Below, piece after piece: positions 32,335 through 41,137 of a stretch of DNA of 64,000 bases (its first letter is position 1; each line of letters opens with the position of its first letter). The notes under the pieces are model-generated. The model worked only from the letters and a program-made list of their open reading frames with translations. It did no database searches and was not told the origin of the DNA. The stretch lies in the NCBI GenBank assembly GCA_039527025.1, contig BAAAJN010000007.1, forward strand, positions 186,001-250,000, written 5' to 3'. This DNA comes from Microlunatus lacustris. GTDB lineage: Bacteria; Actinomycetota; Actinomycetes; Propionibacteriales; Propionibacteriaceae. The position numbers and the translations under genes were made by a program.

Positions 32335-33396
32335 TCAAGGGCCGCCGGCCCTGTCCCCTCCGGTCCCGGGTCGCGGCGGGCCGGTGCTGGCCCGGACCTG
32401 CAGGGTGGGCTGGACCAGCGTCGCGGGCGGGGCCGGCTCGCCGCGGATCCGCCCGAGCAGGGTGCGGACGGCCGCCAGCCCCAGCTCGGCGAAGTCCTGC
32501 CGCACCGTGGTCAGCGGAGGCAGGGCGAACGCCGCGGTCTCGATGTCGTCGAAGCCGGCCACCGAGATGTCGTCCGGCACCTGTCGGCCCCGCTCGACCA
32601 GGGCGCGCACCAGACCCAGGGCCATCTGGTCGTTGGAGGCGAAGACCGCCGTCGCCGTCGGGTCGAGCGTGCGGGCGGCCTCGTAGCCGCTGGCCGCGGT
32701 CCAGTCCCCGCGCACGGTCGGGGGCGCCGTCAGGCCGAGCGCGGCGAGCTCCTCGTCCCAGCCACCCTCGCGCTCGATGGCGTCGAGCCAGCCGACCGGT
32801 CCGGCCAGGTGGGCGATGCGGGTGTGGCCCATCCCGGCGAGGTGGCGGACCACCAGCCGGGCGCCGGCGCGCTGGTCGACGGCCACGGCCAGGGCGCGGC
32901 TGCCCGCGTCGACCCGGGGGGCGACGATGACCACGGGAACGTCGACGGCGACGGCCGAGGCCACCGCGACAGCCTCCTCGACGGGGGCGATGACGATGAT
33001 CCCCTCCACCCCCTGGTCGAGGAAGTGGTCCAGGGCCGAGCGCACCGACTCGGGGTCGTAGACGCTGAGGCTGGCCACGCTCACCCACAGACCGGCGGCG
33101 CGGGACGCCTGCTCGACGGCGACCAGGGTGGACACCGGCCCGCTGCGGTTCGAGGTCGCGGTCAGCAGCCCGACGGTGCTGCTGCGGCGGGTGGCCAGCG
33201 CGCGCGCCGCGGAGTTGCGCCGGTAGCCCAGCTCGCTGATGGCCGTCTCGACCCGGACGCGGGTCTCCGGCCGGACGCTCGGGTGGTCGTTGAGGACGCG
33301 CGAGACGGTCTGGTGGGAGACCCCGGCGAGCCGGGCCACGTCCAGCATCCCGGGAGCGCGACCGGCGGCGCCCGCCGCGGGGTCGTCGACGGCCAT
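32335..33396 (-). CDS. LacI-family regulator, probably of arabinose genes
   Basis: A 353-residue repressor. The HTH and hinge (about 17-75) begin MLDVARLAGVSHQTVSRVLN, followed by a periplasmic-binding-like sensor domain with VFASNDQMALG and VAGFDDIETAAF. Its gene is directly upstream of araD on the same strand with the AACGTT operator in between, so L-arabinose or a derivative is the likely inducer; this is inference. ATG 33396 is 6 nt after TAGGGT. The proline/glycine-rich C-terminal tail adds about 15 residues. Confidence 0.92.
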   Translation of the reverse strand: MAVDDPAAGAAGRAPGMLDVARLAGVSHQTVSRVLNDHPSVRPETRVRVETAISELGYRRNSAARALATRRSSTVGLLTATSNRSGPVSTLVAVEQASRAAGLWVSVASLSVYDPESVRSALDHFLDQGVEGIIVIAPVEEAVAVASAVAVDVPVVIVAPRVDAGSRALAVAVDQRAGARLVVRHLAGMGHTRIAHLAGPVGWLDAIEREGGWDEELAALGLTAPPTVRGDWTAASGYEAARTLDPTATAVFASNDQMALGLVRALVERGRQVPDDISVAGFDDIETAAFALPPLTTVRQDFAELGLAAVRTLLGRIRGEPAPPATLVQPTLQVRASTGPPRPGTGGDRAGGP

Positions 33397-33402
33397 GCGG
33401 CC

Positions 33403-33408
33403 ACCCTA
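33403..33408 (-). promoter_or_regulatory. -10 box of the LacI-family gene (leaderless)
   Basis: TAGGGT on the minus strand, 6 nt before ATG 33396. Confidence 0.45.
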
Positions 33409-33447
33409 CCGAGCCGACGACCGCGTCCCGGGCGCCGACTGGCCGGC

Positions 33448-33972
33448 TCAGCGCCCCGTCAGCTCGCAGGTCACCCGCTGCTCGCTGTCCCAGCGACGGC
33501 AGCCCCGGCTGACCGCGACCAGCTCGGGCAGGTGCCCGAGCGCCTGCACCACCGCGGACAGCTGGTCGACCCGGACCCGCCGGGCCAGGGTGACGTGCGG
33601 CGTCCAGCGGCCGGGGCCGAAGTGACCGTCCGGGTCGGCTCCGCAGCGGGTGGCCACCGCCGTCTGCAGGTCGAGCAGCGCGCGGTCGAGGACCACCTGG
33701 CGGGCGAGCACCACGCTCCCCCGCCGCGGGCCGAAGGCCAGCAGGCCGCCGAGACGCAGGGTCAGGTCGAGCCCGGCGACCAGGCCCGGCAGGGCGGCGT
33801 CGGCCGTCGGGTCGAGGTGGTCGCCCGCCCACAAGGTGACGTGCGGCTGGTGGCTGGGGCTGGGGGTCGCGCGCTGCTCGCTGGGCAGGCCGGCGTCGGC
33901 CAGGCGGCTCCAGAGCTCGCGGACGGCGCGGTCGGTGCCTGCGTCGACGGTGAGCTCGACCGACTGGGTCAC
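33448..33972 (-). CDS. 2'-5' RNA ligase / cyclic phosphodiesterase family protein
   Basis: A 174-residue protein of the 2H phosphoesterase superfamily. The two HxTx motifs are HVTLWAG (His44) and HVTLARR (His126), with the expected spacing for a bilobal active site. Members hydrolyse or form 2'-5' or cyclic phosphodiesters in RNA; the physiological substrate in bacteria is unclear. It ends 52 bases before the LacI gene and starts 24 bases after ctaB, all on the minus strand, so it may share the ctaB transcript. Confidence 0.85.
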   Translation of the reverse strand: MTQSVELTVDAGTDRAVRELWSRLADAGLPSEQRATPSPSHQPHVTLWAGDHLDPTADAALPGLVAGLDLTLRLGGLLAFGPRRGSVVLARQVVLDRALLDLQTAVATRCGADPDGHFGPGRWTPHVTLARRVRVDQLSAVVQALGHLPELVAVSRGCRRWDSEQRVTCELTGR

Positions 33973-33996
33973 CGGGTGCTCCGCGGCCGGTCGGGC

Positions 33997-34983
33997 TCAG
34001 CGCAGCAGCGGGTCGACCGCGGCGGCGACGAAGACCAGGGCGAGGTAGGAGTTGCTCCAGTGGAACAACCGCATGGGCCGCAGCGCCGCGTCGGTGAGCC
34101 CGCGGCGGGCGCGGACCAGCAGCTGGACCGACTCCCACAGCAGGGCGGCGCCGGTCAGGGCGGCCACCGTCGGGTAGAGCCAGCCGGTACCGGCCACCGG
34201 CCACAGCAGGAGGGACACGGCGACGGTGACGACGGAGTAGGCGAGGATCCGGGCGGCCACGGCCGGCGCCGGAGCGACCACCGGCAGCATCGGGACCCCG
34301 GCCGCCGCGTAGTCCTCGCGGTAGCGGAAGCCCAGCGCCCAGGTGTGCGGCGGCGTCCAGAAGAAGACGATGGCGAACAGCACGAACGGGGCCAGCGCCA
34401 CCGAACCGGTGACGGCGGTCCACCCGATTAGGGGCGGGAAGCAGCCGGCGATACCGCCCCAGACCACGTTCTGCGGCGTCCGCCGCTTGAGCAGCAGGGT
34501 GTAGACGACGATGTAGAAGGCGTTGGCCCCCAGCGCCAGGCCCGCGGAGAGCCAGTTGACGAAGAAGCCCAGCCACAGCGTGGCGGCGATCCCGAGCACG
34601 ACGCCGAAGACCGTGGCAGCCACCGGTCCGACCGCGTGCCGGGGCAGCGGGCGGCGACGGGTGCGGCGCATCTGCTCGTCGATGTCGCGGTCGAGGACGC
34701 AGTTGAAGACGTTGGCGCTGGCCGCGGCGAGGCAGCCGCCGAGCATGGTGTTCAGCACGAGCAGCAGCGGCGGGATCCCGCCGGCGGCCAGGAACATCGC
34801 GGGGACGGTGGTGACCAGCAGCAGCTCGATGATCCGGGGCTTGGTCAGCCCGACGTAGGCCCCGAGCACGTCCCGCAGGCTGACGGCACCGCCGTCGGAG
34901 CCCTCGAGCGCGGACCGGCGGGCGAGGTCGGCGGTCGCGCTGCGGTTCTCGGCCGCGGCCCGGCCCACGTCGATGCTCGTCAC
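33997..34983 (-). CDS. ctaB: heme O synthase (protoheme IX farnesyltransferase)
   Basis: A 328-residue UbiA-family prenyltransferase that adds farnesyl to heme B, giving heme O, the substrate of CtaA. The polyprenyl-diphosphate site NVFNCVLDRDIDEQM (about 90-104) and the second Asp-rich loop FRYREDYAAAGVPMLP are intact, with about nine helices. About 35 variable residues precede the first helix. It is divergent from tkt across a 260-base interval, the common actinobacterial arrangement. GTG 34983 has AAGAGGG a few bases upstream. Confidence 0.96.
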   Translation of the reverse strand: MTSIDVGRAAAENRSATADLARRSALEGSDGGAVSLRDVLGAYVGLTKPRIIELLLVTTVPAMFLAAGGIPPLLLVLNTMLGGCLAAASANVFNCVLDRDIDEQMRRTRRRPLPRHAVGPVAATVFGVVLGIAATLWLGFFVNWLSAGLALGANAFYIVVYTLLLKRRTPQNVVWGGIAGCFPPLIGWTAVTGSVALAPFVLFAIVFFWTPPHTWALGFRYREDYAAAGVPMLPVVAPAPAVAARILAYSVVTVAVSLLLWPVAGTGWLYPTVAALTGAALLWESVQLLVRARRGLTDAALRPMRLFHWSNSYLALVFVAAAVDPLLR

Positions 34984-35037
34984 TCGCCCTCTTCACTCGC
35001 GGTCGCTCCGGCCCCCCGTCCGGGGCGCACCGGGCTT

Positions 35038-35043
35038 AGTCTA
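35038..35043 (-). promoter_or_regulatory. -10 box of ctaB
   Basis: TAGACT on the minus strand, 54 bases before the ctaB start; gives a short leader with a purine-rich ribosome site. Confidence 0.5.
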
Positions 35044-35178
35044 TGACGGCGCCCCGGGAACACCACCCCGGCCGCGCTGCCGACGTGGTGTCCGCCGCGC
35101 GTCGACGCGGGTGGGGTGGCGAAGGTCACCAGCGGTCCAACGGCCGGGGACCCCGTACCGCCGGGGAGCCGTCCCCGC

Positions 35179-35184
35179 TAAGGT
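35179..35184 (+). promoter_or_regulatory. -10 box of the tkt-tal-pgl operon
   Basis: TAAGGT, 59 bases before the tkt GTG, in the divergent ctaB-tkt interval. Confidence 0.45.
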
Positions 35185-35243
35185 CGAGAGCGTTCCTGGC
35201 CGACGGAGAAGCCGTCTGCTCAGCTCGGAAGGACCGCACACCT

Positions 35244-37442
35244 GTGACCGACACCTCTGCCTCCACCGCCGTCGTCCCCGAGGGTTGGACCGACCTCGAC
35301 TCCAGAGCCGTCGACACGGTGCGCCTGCTCGCCGCCGACGCCGTGCAGAAGGTCGGGAACGGTCACCCGGGCACCGCGATGAGCCTGGCTCCGGTCGCCT
35401 ACCTGCTGTTCCAGAAGGAGATGCGGCACAACCCCGCCGAGGCGCACTGGCCCGGGCGGGACCGCTTCGTGCTCTCCTGCGGCCACTCCAGCCTGACGCT
35501 GTACATCCAGCTCTACCTGGGCGGATTCGGCCTCGAGCTGGACGACCTCAAGGCGCTGCGCACCTGGGACTCCAAGACGCCCGGGCACCCCGAGTACGGG
35601 CACACCACCGGGGTCGAGATCACCACCGGCCCGTTGGGGCAGGGCATCGCCAACGCCGTCGGGATGGCCATGGCCGCCCGCCGCGAGCGCGGCCTGCTCG
35701 ACCCCGACGCCGCGCCCGGCACCTCACCGTTCGACCACCACATCTACTGCCTGGCCTCCGACGGCGACATCGAGGAGGGCATCAGCTCCGAGGCGTCCTC
35801 GCTCGCCGCCACCCAGCGCCTGGACAACCTGACGCTGATCTACGACAACAACCGGATCTCCATCGAGGACGACACCAACATCGCCCTCACCGAGGACGTC
35901 GCGGCCCGCTACGAGGCCTACGGCTGGCACGTCCAGACCATCGACTGGACCAACGGCGAGACGCAGTACGAGGAGAACCTCAAGGCGCTGTCCGACGCGC
36001 TGGAGACGGCCCGCGGGGTGACCGACCGGCCCAGCTTCATCAGCCTGCGCACCATCATCGGCTGGCCGGCCCCGAAGAAGCAGGGCACGGGCAAGGCGCA
36101 CGGCTCGGCCCTCGGTGACGACGAGATCAAGGCCACCAAGGCCCTGCTCGGCTTCGACCCGGAGCAGACCTTCGAGGTCTCCGAGGAGGTGATCGGCCAC
36201 ACCCGGCAGCTGCGGGAGCGCGGTGCGCAGGCCCAGGCCGAGTGGGAGAAGTCGTTCCAGACCTGGGCTGAGGCCAACCCCGAGGGCAAGACCCTCTACG
36301 AGCGCTTCGTGGCCGACGAGCTCAGCCCAGGCTGGGAGGAGGCGCTGCCCAGCTGGGAAGCCGACCCCAAGGGCGTCGCCACCCGCGCCGCCTCCGGCAA
36401 GGTGCTCAGCGCCCTGGCCCCGAAGATGCCGGAGCTGTGGGGCGGCTCGGCCGACCTGGCGGAGTCGAACAACACCACGCCTGAGGGCGAGCCGAGCTTC
36501 CTGCCCACCGACCGGCAGACCAAGGCGTTCTCCGGCGGCCCCTACGGCCGGGTGCTGCACTTCGGCATCCGCGAGCACGCCATGGGCGCGATCATGAACG
36601 GCATCAAGGTGCACGGGGGCACCCGCCCCTACGGCGGCACCTTCCTCACCTTCAGCGACTACATGCGCGGCGCCGTCCGGCTGTCGGCGCTGATGCGGGT
36701 GCCGGTCACCTACGTCTGGACCCACGACTCCATCGGCCTGGGCGAGGACGGCCCGACCCACCAGCCCGTCGAGCACCTGGCCGCGCTGCGGGCCATCCCG
36801 GGCCTGGACGTCGTCCGCCCCGCGGACGCCAACGAGACCGCCGCTGCCTGGGCGCAGATCCTGCGCAACGGCGACCGGCCGGCCGGCCTCATCCTCAGCC
36901 GCCAGAACCTGCCGATCGTGCCGCGGGGCACCGACGGCTACGCCGACACCTCCGGGGTGGCCCAGGGGGCCTACGTGCTCCTGGACGCCGAGGGCGGCAC
37001 GCCGGACGTGGTGCTGATCGGCACCGGGTCCGAGGTCCAGTACGCCGTGGCGGCCCGGGAGGCGCTGGCCGCCGAGGGCATCGCGGCCCGCGTCGTCTCC
37101 ATGCCCTGCCGGGAGTGGTTCGACGAGCAGGACCGGAGCTACCGCGACAGCGTCATCCCCCCGACCGTCAAGGCACGGGTCAGCGTGGAGGCCGGCGTGA
37201 GCCAGGGCTGGCGCGACATCGTCGGTGACGCCGGCCGGATCGTCAGCATCAACCACTACGGCGCCAGCGCGTCGGGCAGCACGCTGTTCGAGGAGTTCGG
37301 GTTCAGCGGCGACACCGTCGCCGCCGCCGCACGGGAGAGCCTCGAGGCCGCGAAGTCCGACGCTGCTCCCACCCACGCCGCCGCCAGCGGTCCGAAGACG
37401 ACCGGCGACCAGGAGCCCGACGCCGGCGCAGAAGTCAGCTGA
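35244..37442 (+). CDS. tkt: transketolase
   Basis: A 732-residue thiamine-diphosphate enzyme of the pentose phosphate pathway. The TPP motif region SDGDIEEGISSEA (about 170), GNGHPGTAMSLAP near the N-terminus, and HDSIGLGEDGPTHQP (about 495) are diagnostic. A C-terminal tail of about 35 residues after SLEAAKSDA is acidic and not part of the enzyme fold. GTG 35244 follows GGAAGG by 10 nt; the frame further upstream has no protein character. It is the first gene of tkt-tal-pgl. Confidence 0.96.
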   Translation: MTDTSASTAVVPEGWTDLDSRAVDTVRLLAADAVQKVGNGHPGTAMSLAPVAYLLFQKEMRHNPAEAHWPGRDRFVLSCGHSSLTLYIQLYLGGFGLELDDLKALRTWDSKTPGHPEYGHTTGVEITTGPLGQGIANAVGMAMAARRERGLLDPDAAPGTSPFDHHIYCLASDGDIEEGISSEASSLAATQRLDNLTLIYDNNRISIEDDTNIALTEDVAARYEAYGWHVQTIDWTNGETQYEENLKALSDALETARGVTDRPSFISLRTIIGWPAPKKQGTGKAHGSALGDDEIKATKALLGFDPEQTFEVSEEVIGHTRQLRERGAQAQAEWEKSFQTWAEANPEGKTLYERFVADELSPGWEEALPSWEADPKGVATRAASGKVLSALAPKMPELWGGSADLAESNNTTPEGEPSFLPTDRQTKAFSGGPYGRVLHFGIREHAMGAIMNGIKVHGGTRPYGGTFLTFSDYMRGAVRLSALMRVPVTYVWTHDSIGLGEDGPTHQPVEHLAALRAIPGLDVVRPADANETAAAWAQILRNGDRPAGLILSRQNLPIVPRGTDGYADTSGVAQGAYVLLDAEGGTPDVVLIGTGSEVQYAVAAREALAAEGIAARVVSMPCREWFDEQDRSYRDSVIPPTVKARVSVEAGVSQGWRDIVGDAGRIVSINHYGASASGSTLFEEFGFSGDTVAAAARESLEAAKSDAAPTHAAASGPKTTGDQEPDAGAEVS

Positions 37443-37487
37443 GCCTCCGGCCCAGTCCCGCACCGACTCTCCTCCGAGGAGGAACCC

Positions 37488-38651
37488 ATGAGTGACCGAC
37501 TGAAGCAGCTCGCCGACGCGGGCGTGTCCATCTGGCTCGACGACCTGTCCCGCGAGCGGCTCAAGACCGGCAACCTGGCCGAGCTGGCGGCGAGCTCGTC
37601 GGTGGTGGGCGTGACCACCAACCCGACGATCTTCGCCTCCGCGCTGGCCAAGGGCGAGCAGTACGACGAGCAGATGCGCGAGCTCGCCGCCGTCGACTCC
37701 AGCGTCGAGGACGCCATCAAGGCGCTCACCACCGACGACGTGCGGCAGGCCTGCGACGTGTTCGGCGACGTCTACCGGTCGTCGAAGGGTTACGACGGCC
37801 GGGTCTCGATCGAGGTGGAGCCGGGCCTGGCCCGCGACACCGAGGGCACCGTCGCCGAGGCGGCGGACCTGTTCAAGATCGTGGACCGGCCCAACGTGCT
37901 GATCAAGATCCCGGCCACCGTCGAGGGCCTGCCCGCGATCACCCGCTCCATCGCCGAGGGCATCAGCGTCAACGTGACGCTGATCTTCGCGCTCGAGCGC
38001 TACCGCGGGGTCATCGACGCCTACCTGAGCGGCCTGGAGCAGGCGGCGGCCAACGGCCACGACCTGAGCCAGATCCACTCGGTGGCGTCCTTCTTCGTGT
38101 CCCGGGTCGACAGCGAGGTCGACAAGCGCCTCGACGCCGTCGGCAGCGACGAGGCCAAGGCGCTGAAGAGCCAGGCCGCGCTGGCCAACGCCCGGCTCGC
38201 CTACGCCCTGTACGAGGAGGAGTTCAGCTCCGAGCGCTGGGCGGCCCTGGAGGCCGAGGGAGCCAACCGGCAGCGGCCGCTCTGGGCCTCCACCGGCGTC
38301 AAGGACCCCGACCTGCCCGACACGCTCTACGTCGCCGAGCTCGTCGTCGCCGGCACGGTGAACACCATGCCCGAGAAGACCCTGCAGGCCTTCGCCGACC
38401 ACGGCGAGGTGCAGGGCGACAAGGTGAGCGGCACCGGGGCGGACGCGCAGCAGGTCATCGACCAGCTGACCGCCGTCGGGGTGGACTTCGACGACGTCGT
38501 GGACGTCCTCGAGCGCGAGGGCCTGGAGAAGTTCGACAAGTCGTGGGGCGAGCTCGTGGAGACGGTGCAGTCCGCGCTCGACGACGCCGACCGGGGCAAG
38601 GACAGCCCCGGCGAGTCGGCCGACCCGGACGTCACGCACGACTCCCAGTAG
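37488..38651 (+). CDS. tal: transaldolase
   Basis: A 387-residue transaldolase of the long actinobacterial type. The Schiff-base Lys140 lies in VLIKIPATVEGL; GVTTNPTIFASAL near 41 and SVASFFVSRVDSEVD near 205 are conserved. A short Asp/Ser-rich tail ends the protein. ATG 37488 has a strong GAGGAGG 4-10 nt upstream. It is 45 bases after tkt. Confidence 0.96.
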   Translation: MSDRLKQLADAGVSIWLDDLSRERLKTGNLAELAASSSVVGVTTNPTIFASALAKGEQYDEQMRELAAVDSSVEDAIKALTTDDVRQACDVFGDVYRSSKGYDGRVSIEVEPGLARDTEGTVAEAADLFKIVDRPNVLIKIPATVEGLPAITRSIAEGISVNVTLIFALERYRGVIDAYLSGLEQAAANGHDLSQIHSVASFFVSRVDSEVDKRLDAVGSDEAKALKSQAALANARLAYALYEEEFSSERWAALEAEGANRQRPLWASTGVKDPDLPDTLYVAELVVAGTVNTMPEKTLQAFADHGEVQGDKVSGTGADAQQVIDQLTAVGVDFDDVVDVLEREGLEKFDKSWGELVETVQSALDDADRGKDSPGESADPDVTHDSQ

Positions 38652-38724
38652 GACCACGCGGGCCGTTGACGGGGTGCTCCCCGGTGGCGGCCCGCACCCC
38701 TGTCCCACCTTCCCGGAGGAGCTC

Positions 38725-39480
38725 ATGACCCCGCCCGACGTGCCGGCCCCGGAGATCCTGCTGCACCCCGACGCGGACGCGGTGGCCGAGGCGCTGGCCG
38801 CTCGGCTGCTGGCCCGTCTCGCCGAGCTCCAGGCCGCCGCTCGCGTGCCCCAGCTCTGCCTGACCGGGGGCCGGATCGCCACGAAGGCCTACCGCCGGCT
38901 GGCGCAGGAGGGCCGCTCGTCCGCCGTCGACTGGTCGAGGGTCGAGTTGTGGTGGGGCGACGAGCGCTTCGTCGCGGGCGACGACGACGAGCGCAACGCC
39001 GGTCCGGTGCTGGACCTGCTGCGGCCGCTGGGGCTCGCTGCGGAGCGGGTCCACGAGATGCCGGCCGCCGGCGCGGGCCTCGAGCTCGACGCCGCGGCGG
39101 AGGCCTACTCGCGCGAGCTGGGCAGCACCGTCTTCGACGTCTGCCTGCTGGGTCTGGGGCCGGACGGGCACGTCGCGTCCCTGTTCCCGGAGCACCCGTC
39201 CTCGCACGCGGACGGCCGGGTCATCGCCGTCCGCGACTCCCCCAAGCCGCCGCCGGACCGGATCAGCGTGACGCTGGAGGTGGTCAACGCCTCGGCCGAG
39301 GTGTGGTTCCTGGTCAGCGGGGAGGACAAGGCGGACGCGGCGGCGCTGGCCCTGCAGGGGGCGGGTGCGGTCCAGGTGCCGGGCGCGGGCGCGCACGGCC
39401 GGCACCGCACGCTGTGGCTGATCGACCAGGCGGCCGCCTCGAAGCTGCCGCCGGACCTGGCCCAGCACGGCCGCTTCTGA
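38725..39480 (+). CDS. pgl: 6-phosphogluconolactonase
   Basis: A 251-residue lactonase of the NagB/DevB family. The motifs LCLTGGRIATKAYRRL, VELWWGDERFV and LLGLGPDGHVASLFP are intact; the last contains the active-site His. The family usually follows zwf and opcA in the order tkt-tal-zwf-opcA-pgl, but here pgl comes 73 bases after tal, so glucose-6-phosphate dehydrogenase must be encoded elsewhere. ATG 38725 follows GGAGGAG. Confidence 0.93.
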   Translation: MTPPDVPAPEILLHPDADAVAEALAARLLARLAELQAAARVPQLCLTGGRIATKAYRRLAQEGRSSAVDWSRVELWWGDERFVAGDDDERNAGPVLDLLRPLGLAAERVHEMPAAGAGLELDAAAEAYSRELGSTVFDVCLLGLGPDGHVASLFPEHPSSHADGRVIAVRDSPKPPPDRISVTLEVVNASAEVWFLVSGEDKADAAALALQGAGAVQVPGAGAHGRHRTLWLIDQAAASKLPPDLAQHGRF

Positions 39481-39491
39481 GCAACCCGGTC

Positions 39492-39526
39492 CCTGAGCTC
39501 GTCGAAGGGCCTTCGACGGGCTCAGG
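39492..39526. repeat. dispersed palindrome, copy 1
   Basis: CCTGAGC-TC-GTCGAAGG, one base, then CCTTCGAC-GG-GCTCAGG: an imperfect 17-bp inverted repeat between the convergent pgl and rbpA genes. It can act as a two-way terminator. Confidence 0.85.
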
Positions 39527-39547
39527 CCGTGGGCCCCGCGGGGAGTG

Positions 39548-39904
39548 TCAGTAGATGACGTCGCCGCGGGCGCGGCGGTCACGCAAGGACTGCAGCGCCT
39601 CACTCAAGATGTCGGCCGCCTCGGCGTCGCTCCGGCGCTCCTTCACGTAGGCCAGGTGCGTCTTGTACGGCTCGATCTTGGTGGGCGGCGGCGGGTTGAG
39701 CGAGTCCCGGTTCGCCGTCAGCCCGCAGCGCGGGCAGTCCCACGTCTCCGGCACGGTGGCCTCGGCGGCGAACGCCGGCCGCGTCTCGTGCCCCCGCGCG
39801 CAGAAGTAGGAGACGTAGAGCCGCGGCGCGGTGTCCCCCCGCTCGGCCTCGCCCATCGGTCCCGCCCCGACCCGGCTCCCCCGGATGGCACTGCCACCAG
39901 CCAC
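39548..39904 (-). CDS. rbpA: RNA polymerase-binding protein RbpA
   Basis: A 118-residue transcription activator found only in actinobacteria. The core YFCARGHETRPAFA, VPETWDCPRCG (zinc-type Cys set) and the basic linker and sigma-interaction helix (THLAYVKERRSDAEAADIL) are all present. RbpA stabilises open complexes with group 1 and some group 2 sigma factors. GTG 39904 has GAGGGAG upstream. It is 106 bases after secG. Confidence 0.97.
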   Translation of the reverse strand: MAGGSAIRGSRVGAGPMGEAERGDTAPRLYVSYFCARGHETRPAFAAEATVPETWDCPRCGLTANRDSLNPPPPTKIEPYKTHLAYVKERRSDAEAADILSEALQSLRDRRARGDVIY

Positions 39905-40010
39905 GTTGACTCCCTCGCTGTCCTGCTGATCCTCATGGGCCCTGCCCCGGCGCGCACATCGCCGGGTCCTGCTTGTCCTGCGGTCCAGCGCGGCCCCCCG
40001 CGCCCCGGCG

Positions 40011-40274
40011 TCAGGCGCCGAGCTTGTAGAGCAGGCCCAGGGCCACGATGGCCGCGAGCCAGACGACGGCGACGATGACCGTCAACCGGTCGAGATTGCG
40101 CTCCGCCACCGACGAGCCGCCCATCGAGGAGGAGATCCCGCCGCCGAAGAGGTCGGAGAGGCCACCGCCTCGGCCCTTGTGCATCAGCACGAAGAGGGCG
40201 AGGACGACACTGGTGATCACCAGGACGATCGAGAAGATCGTGATCGGCACGGTCATCAGGGGGAGCAAAATCAC
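40011..40274 (-). CDS. secG: preprotein translocase subunit SecG
   Basis: An 87-residue two-helix membrane protein (about 8-30 and 62-84) of the SecYEG channel. The middle segment LMHKGRGGGLSDLFGGG followed by SSSMGGSSVAERNLDRLT is the SecG signature. GTG 40274 lies 6 nt after TAGGCT and appears leaderless; ATG 40256 is an alternative. It follows tpiA on the same strand, as is usual in actinobacteria. Confidence 0.95.
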   Translation of the reverse strand: MILLPLMTVPITIFSIVLVITSVVLALFVLMHKGRGGGLSDLFGGGISSSMGGSSVAERNLDRLTVIVAVVWLAAIVALGLLYKLGA

Positions 40275-40280
40275 GGATGT

Positions 40281-40286
40281 AGCCTA
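40281..40286 (-). promoter_or_regulatory. -10 box of secG (leaderless)
   Basis: TAGGCT on the minus strand, 6 nt before GTG 40274, which gives secG its own promoter downstream of tpiA. Confidence 0.55.
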
Positions 40287-40343
40287 ACTCACCAGGCGGC
40301 GGTGGACCGGTGCGCGAGAACGCCGGGCGGCTCGCGGGGTGAC

Positions 40344-41132
40344 TCAGGCGGTGGGCAGGTCGTAGAAGCGGGCGATGGCGGAGAACTCGTCGATCTGCAG
40401 GCTGGCCCCGCCCACCAGGCAGCCGTCGACGTCCGGCTGGCTCATGATGTCCGCGACGTTGCCGGACTTGACGGAGCCTCCGTAGAGGATGCGCAGGGTG
40501 TCGGCCACGGCCGCCCCGTGCTGGTCCCGGACCCAGGCGCGGATGGCTGAGCAGACCTCCTGGGCGTCTCCGGGGGTCGCCACCCGACCCGTGCCGATCG
40601 CCCAGACCGGCTCGTAGGCGATGACGCAGGCGCCGATCTGCTCTGCCGCGAGGTTGGCGAGCGCGTTCTCCACGTGCGCCAGGGTGAAGCGGACGTGGTC
40701 GGCCGCCTCGCGGACCTCGAGCCCCTCGCCGACGCAGATGATGGGGGTGATCCCGCGCGAGACGGCCTGGATCGCCTTGGCGTTGACGGTGTTGTCGTCC
40801 TCGTCGTGGTACTGCCGGCGCTCGGAGTGGCCGACCAGGACGTAGCGACAACCCAGCTTGACGAGCATGTCGGCGGAGATGTCTCCGGTGTAGGCGCCGC
40901 TCTCGAACGGCGACAGGTCCTGGGCGCCGTAGCCGATCGTCAACCGGTCGCCGTCGACGAGGGTCTGCACCGTGCGCAGGTCGGTGAACGGGGGCAGCAC
41001 GACGACCTCGGACTGCTCCGGGTCCCACTTCTGGTCGCTCAGCGTCCAGGCCAGCTTCTGCACCAGCCCGGTGGCCTCGACGTGGTTGAGGTTCATCTTC
41101 CAGTTGCCGGCCATCAGGGGCTTGCGGGTCAT
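40344..41132 (-). CDS. tpiA: triosephosphate isomerase
   Basis: A 262-residue TIM-barrel enzyme. Active-site residues are Lys in AGNWKMN, His in LVGHSERR and Glu in AYEPVWAIGTG, followed by the phosphate loop LYGGSVKSGN. Length is normal. ATG 41132 is 5 bases after the pgk stop; the two are surely co-transcribed. Confidence 0.97.
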   Translation of the reverse strand: MTRKPLMAGNWKMNLNHVEATGLVQKLAWTLSDQKWDPEQSEVVVLPPFTDLRTVQTLVDGDRLTIGYGAQDLSPFESGAYTGDISADMLVKLGCRYVLVGHSERRQYHDEDDNTVNAKAIQAVSRGITPIICVGEGLEVREAADHVRFTLAHVENALANLAAEQIGACVIAYEPVWAIGTGRVATPGDAQEVCSAIRAWVRDQHGAAVADTLRILYGGSVKSGNVADIMSQPDVDGCLVGGASLQIDEFSAIARFYDLPTA

Positions 41133-41137
41133 CGGGG

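Noticed and set aside
35724..38882. Open frame of over 1000 codons on the minus strand opposite tkt and tal
   Set aside because: Pure antisense shadow: the plus strand encodes clear transketolase and transaldolase with normal motifs, and the minus product is low-complexity.
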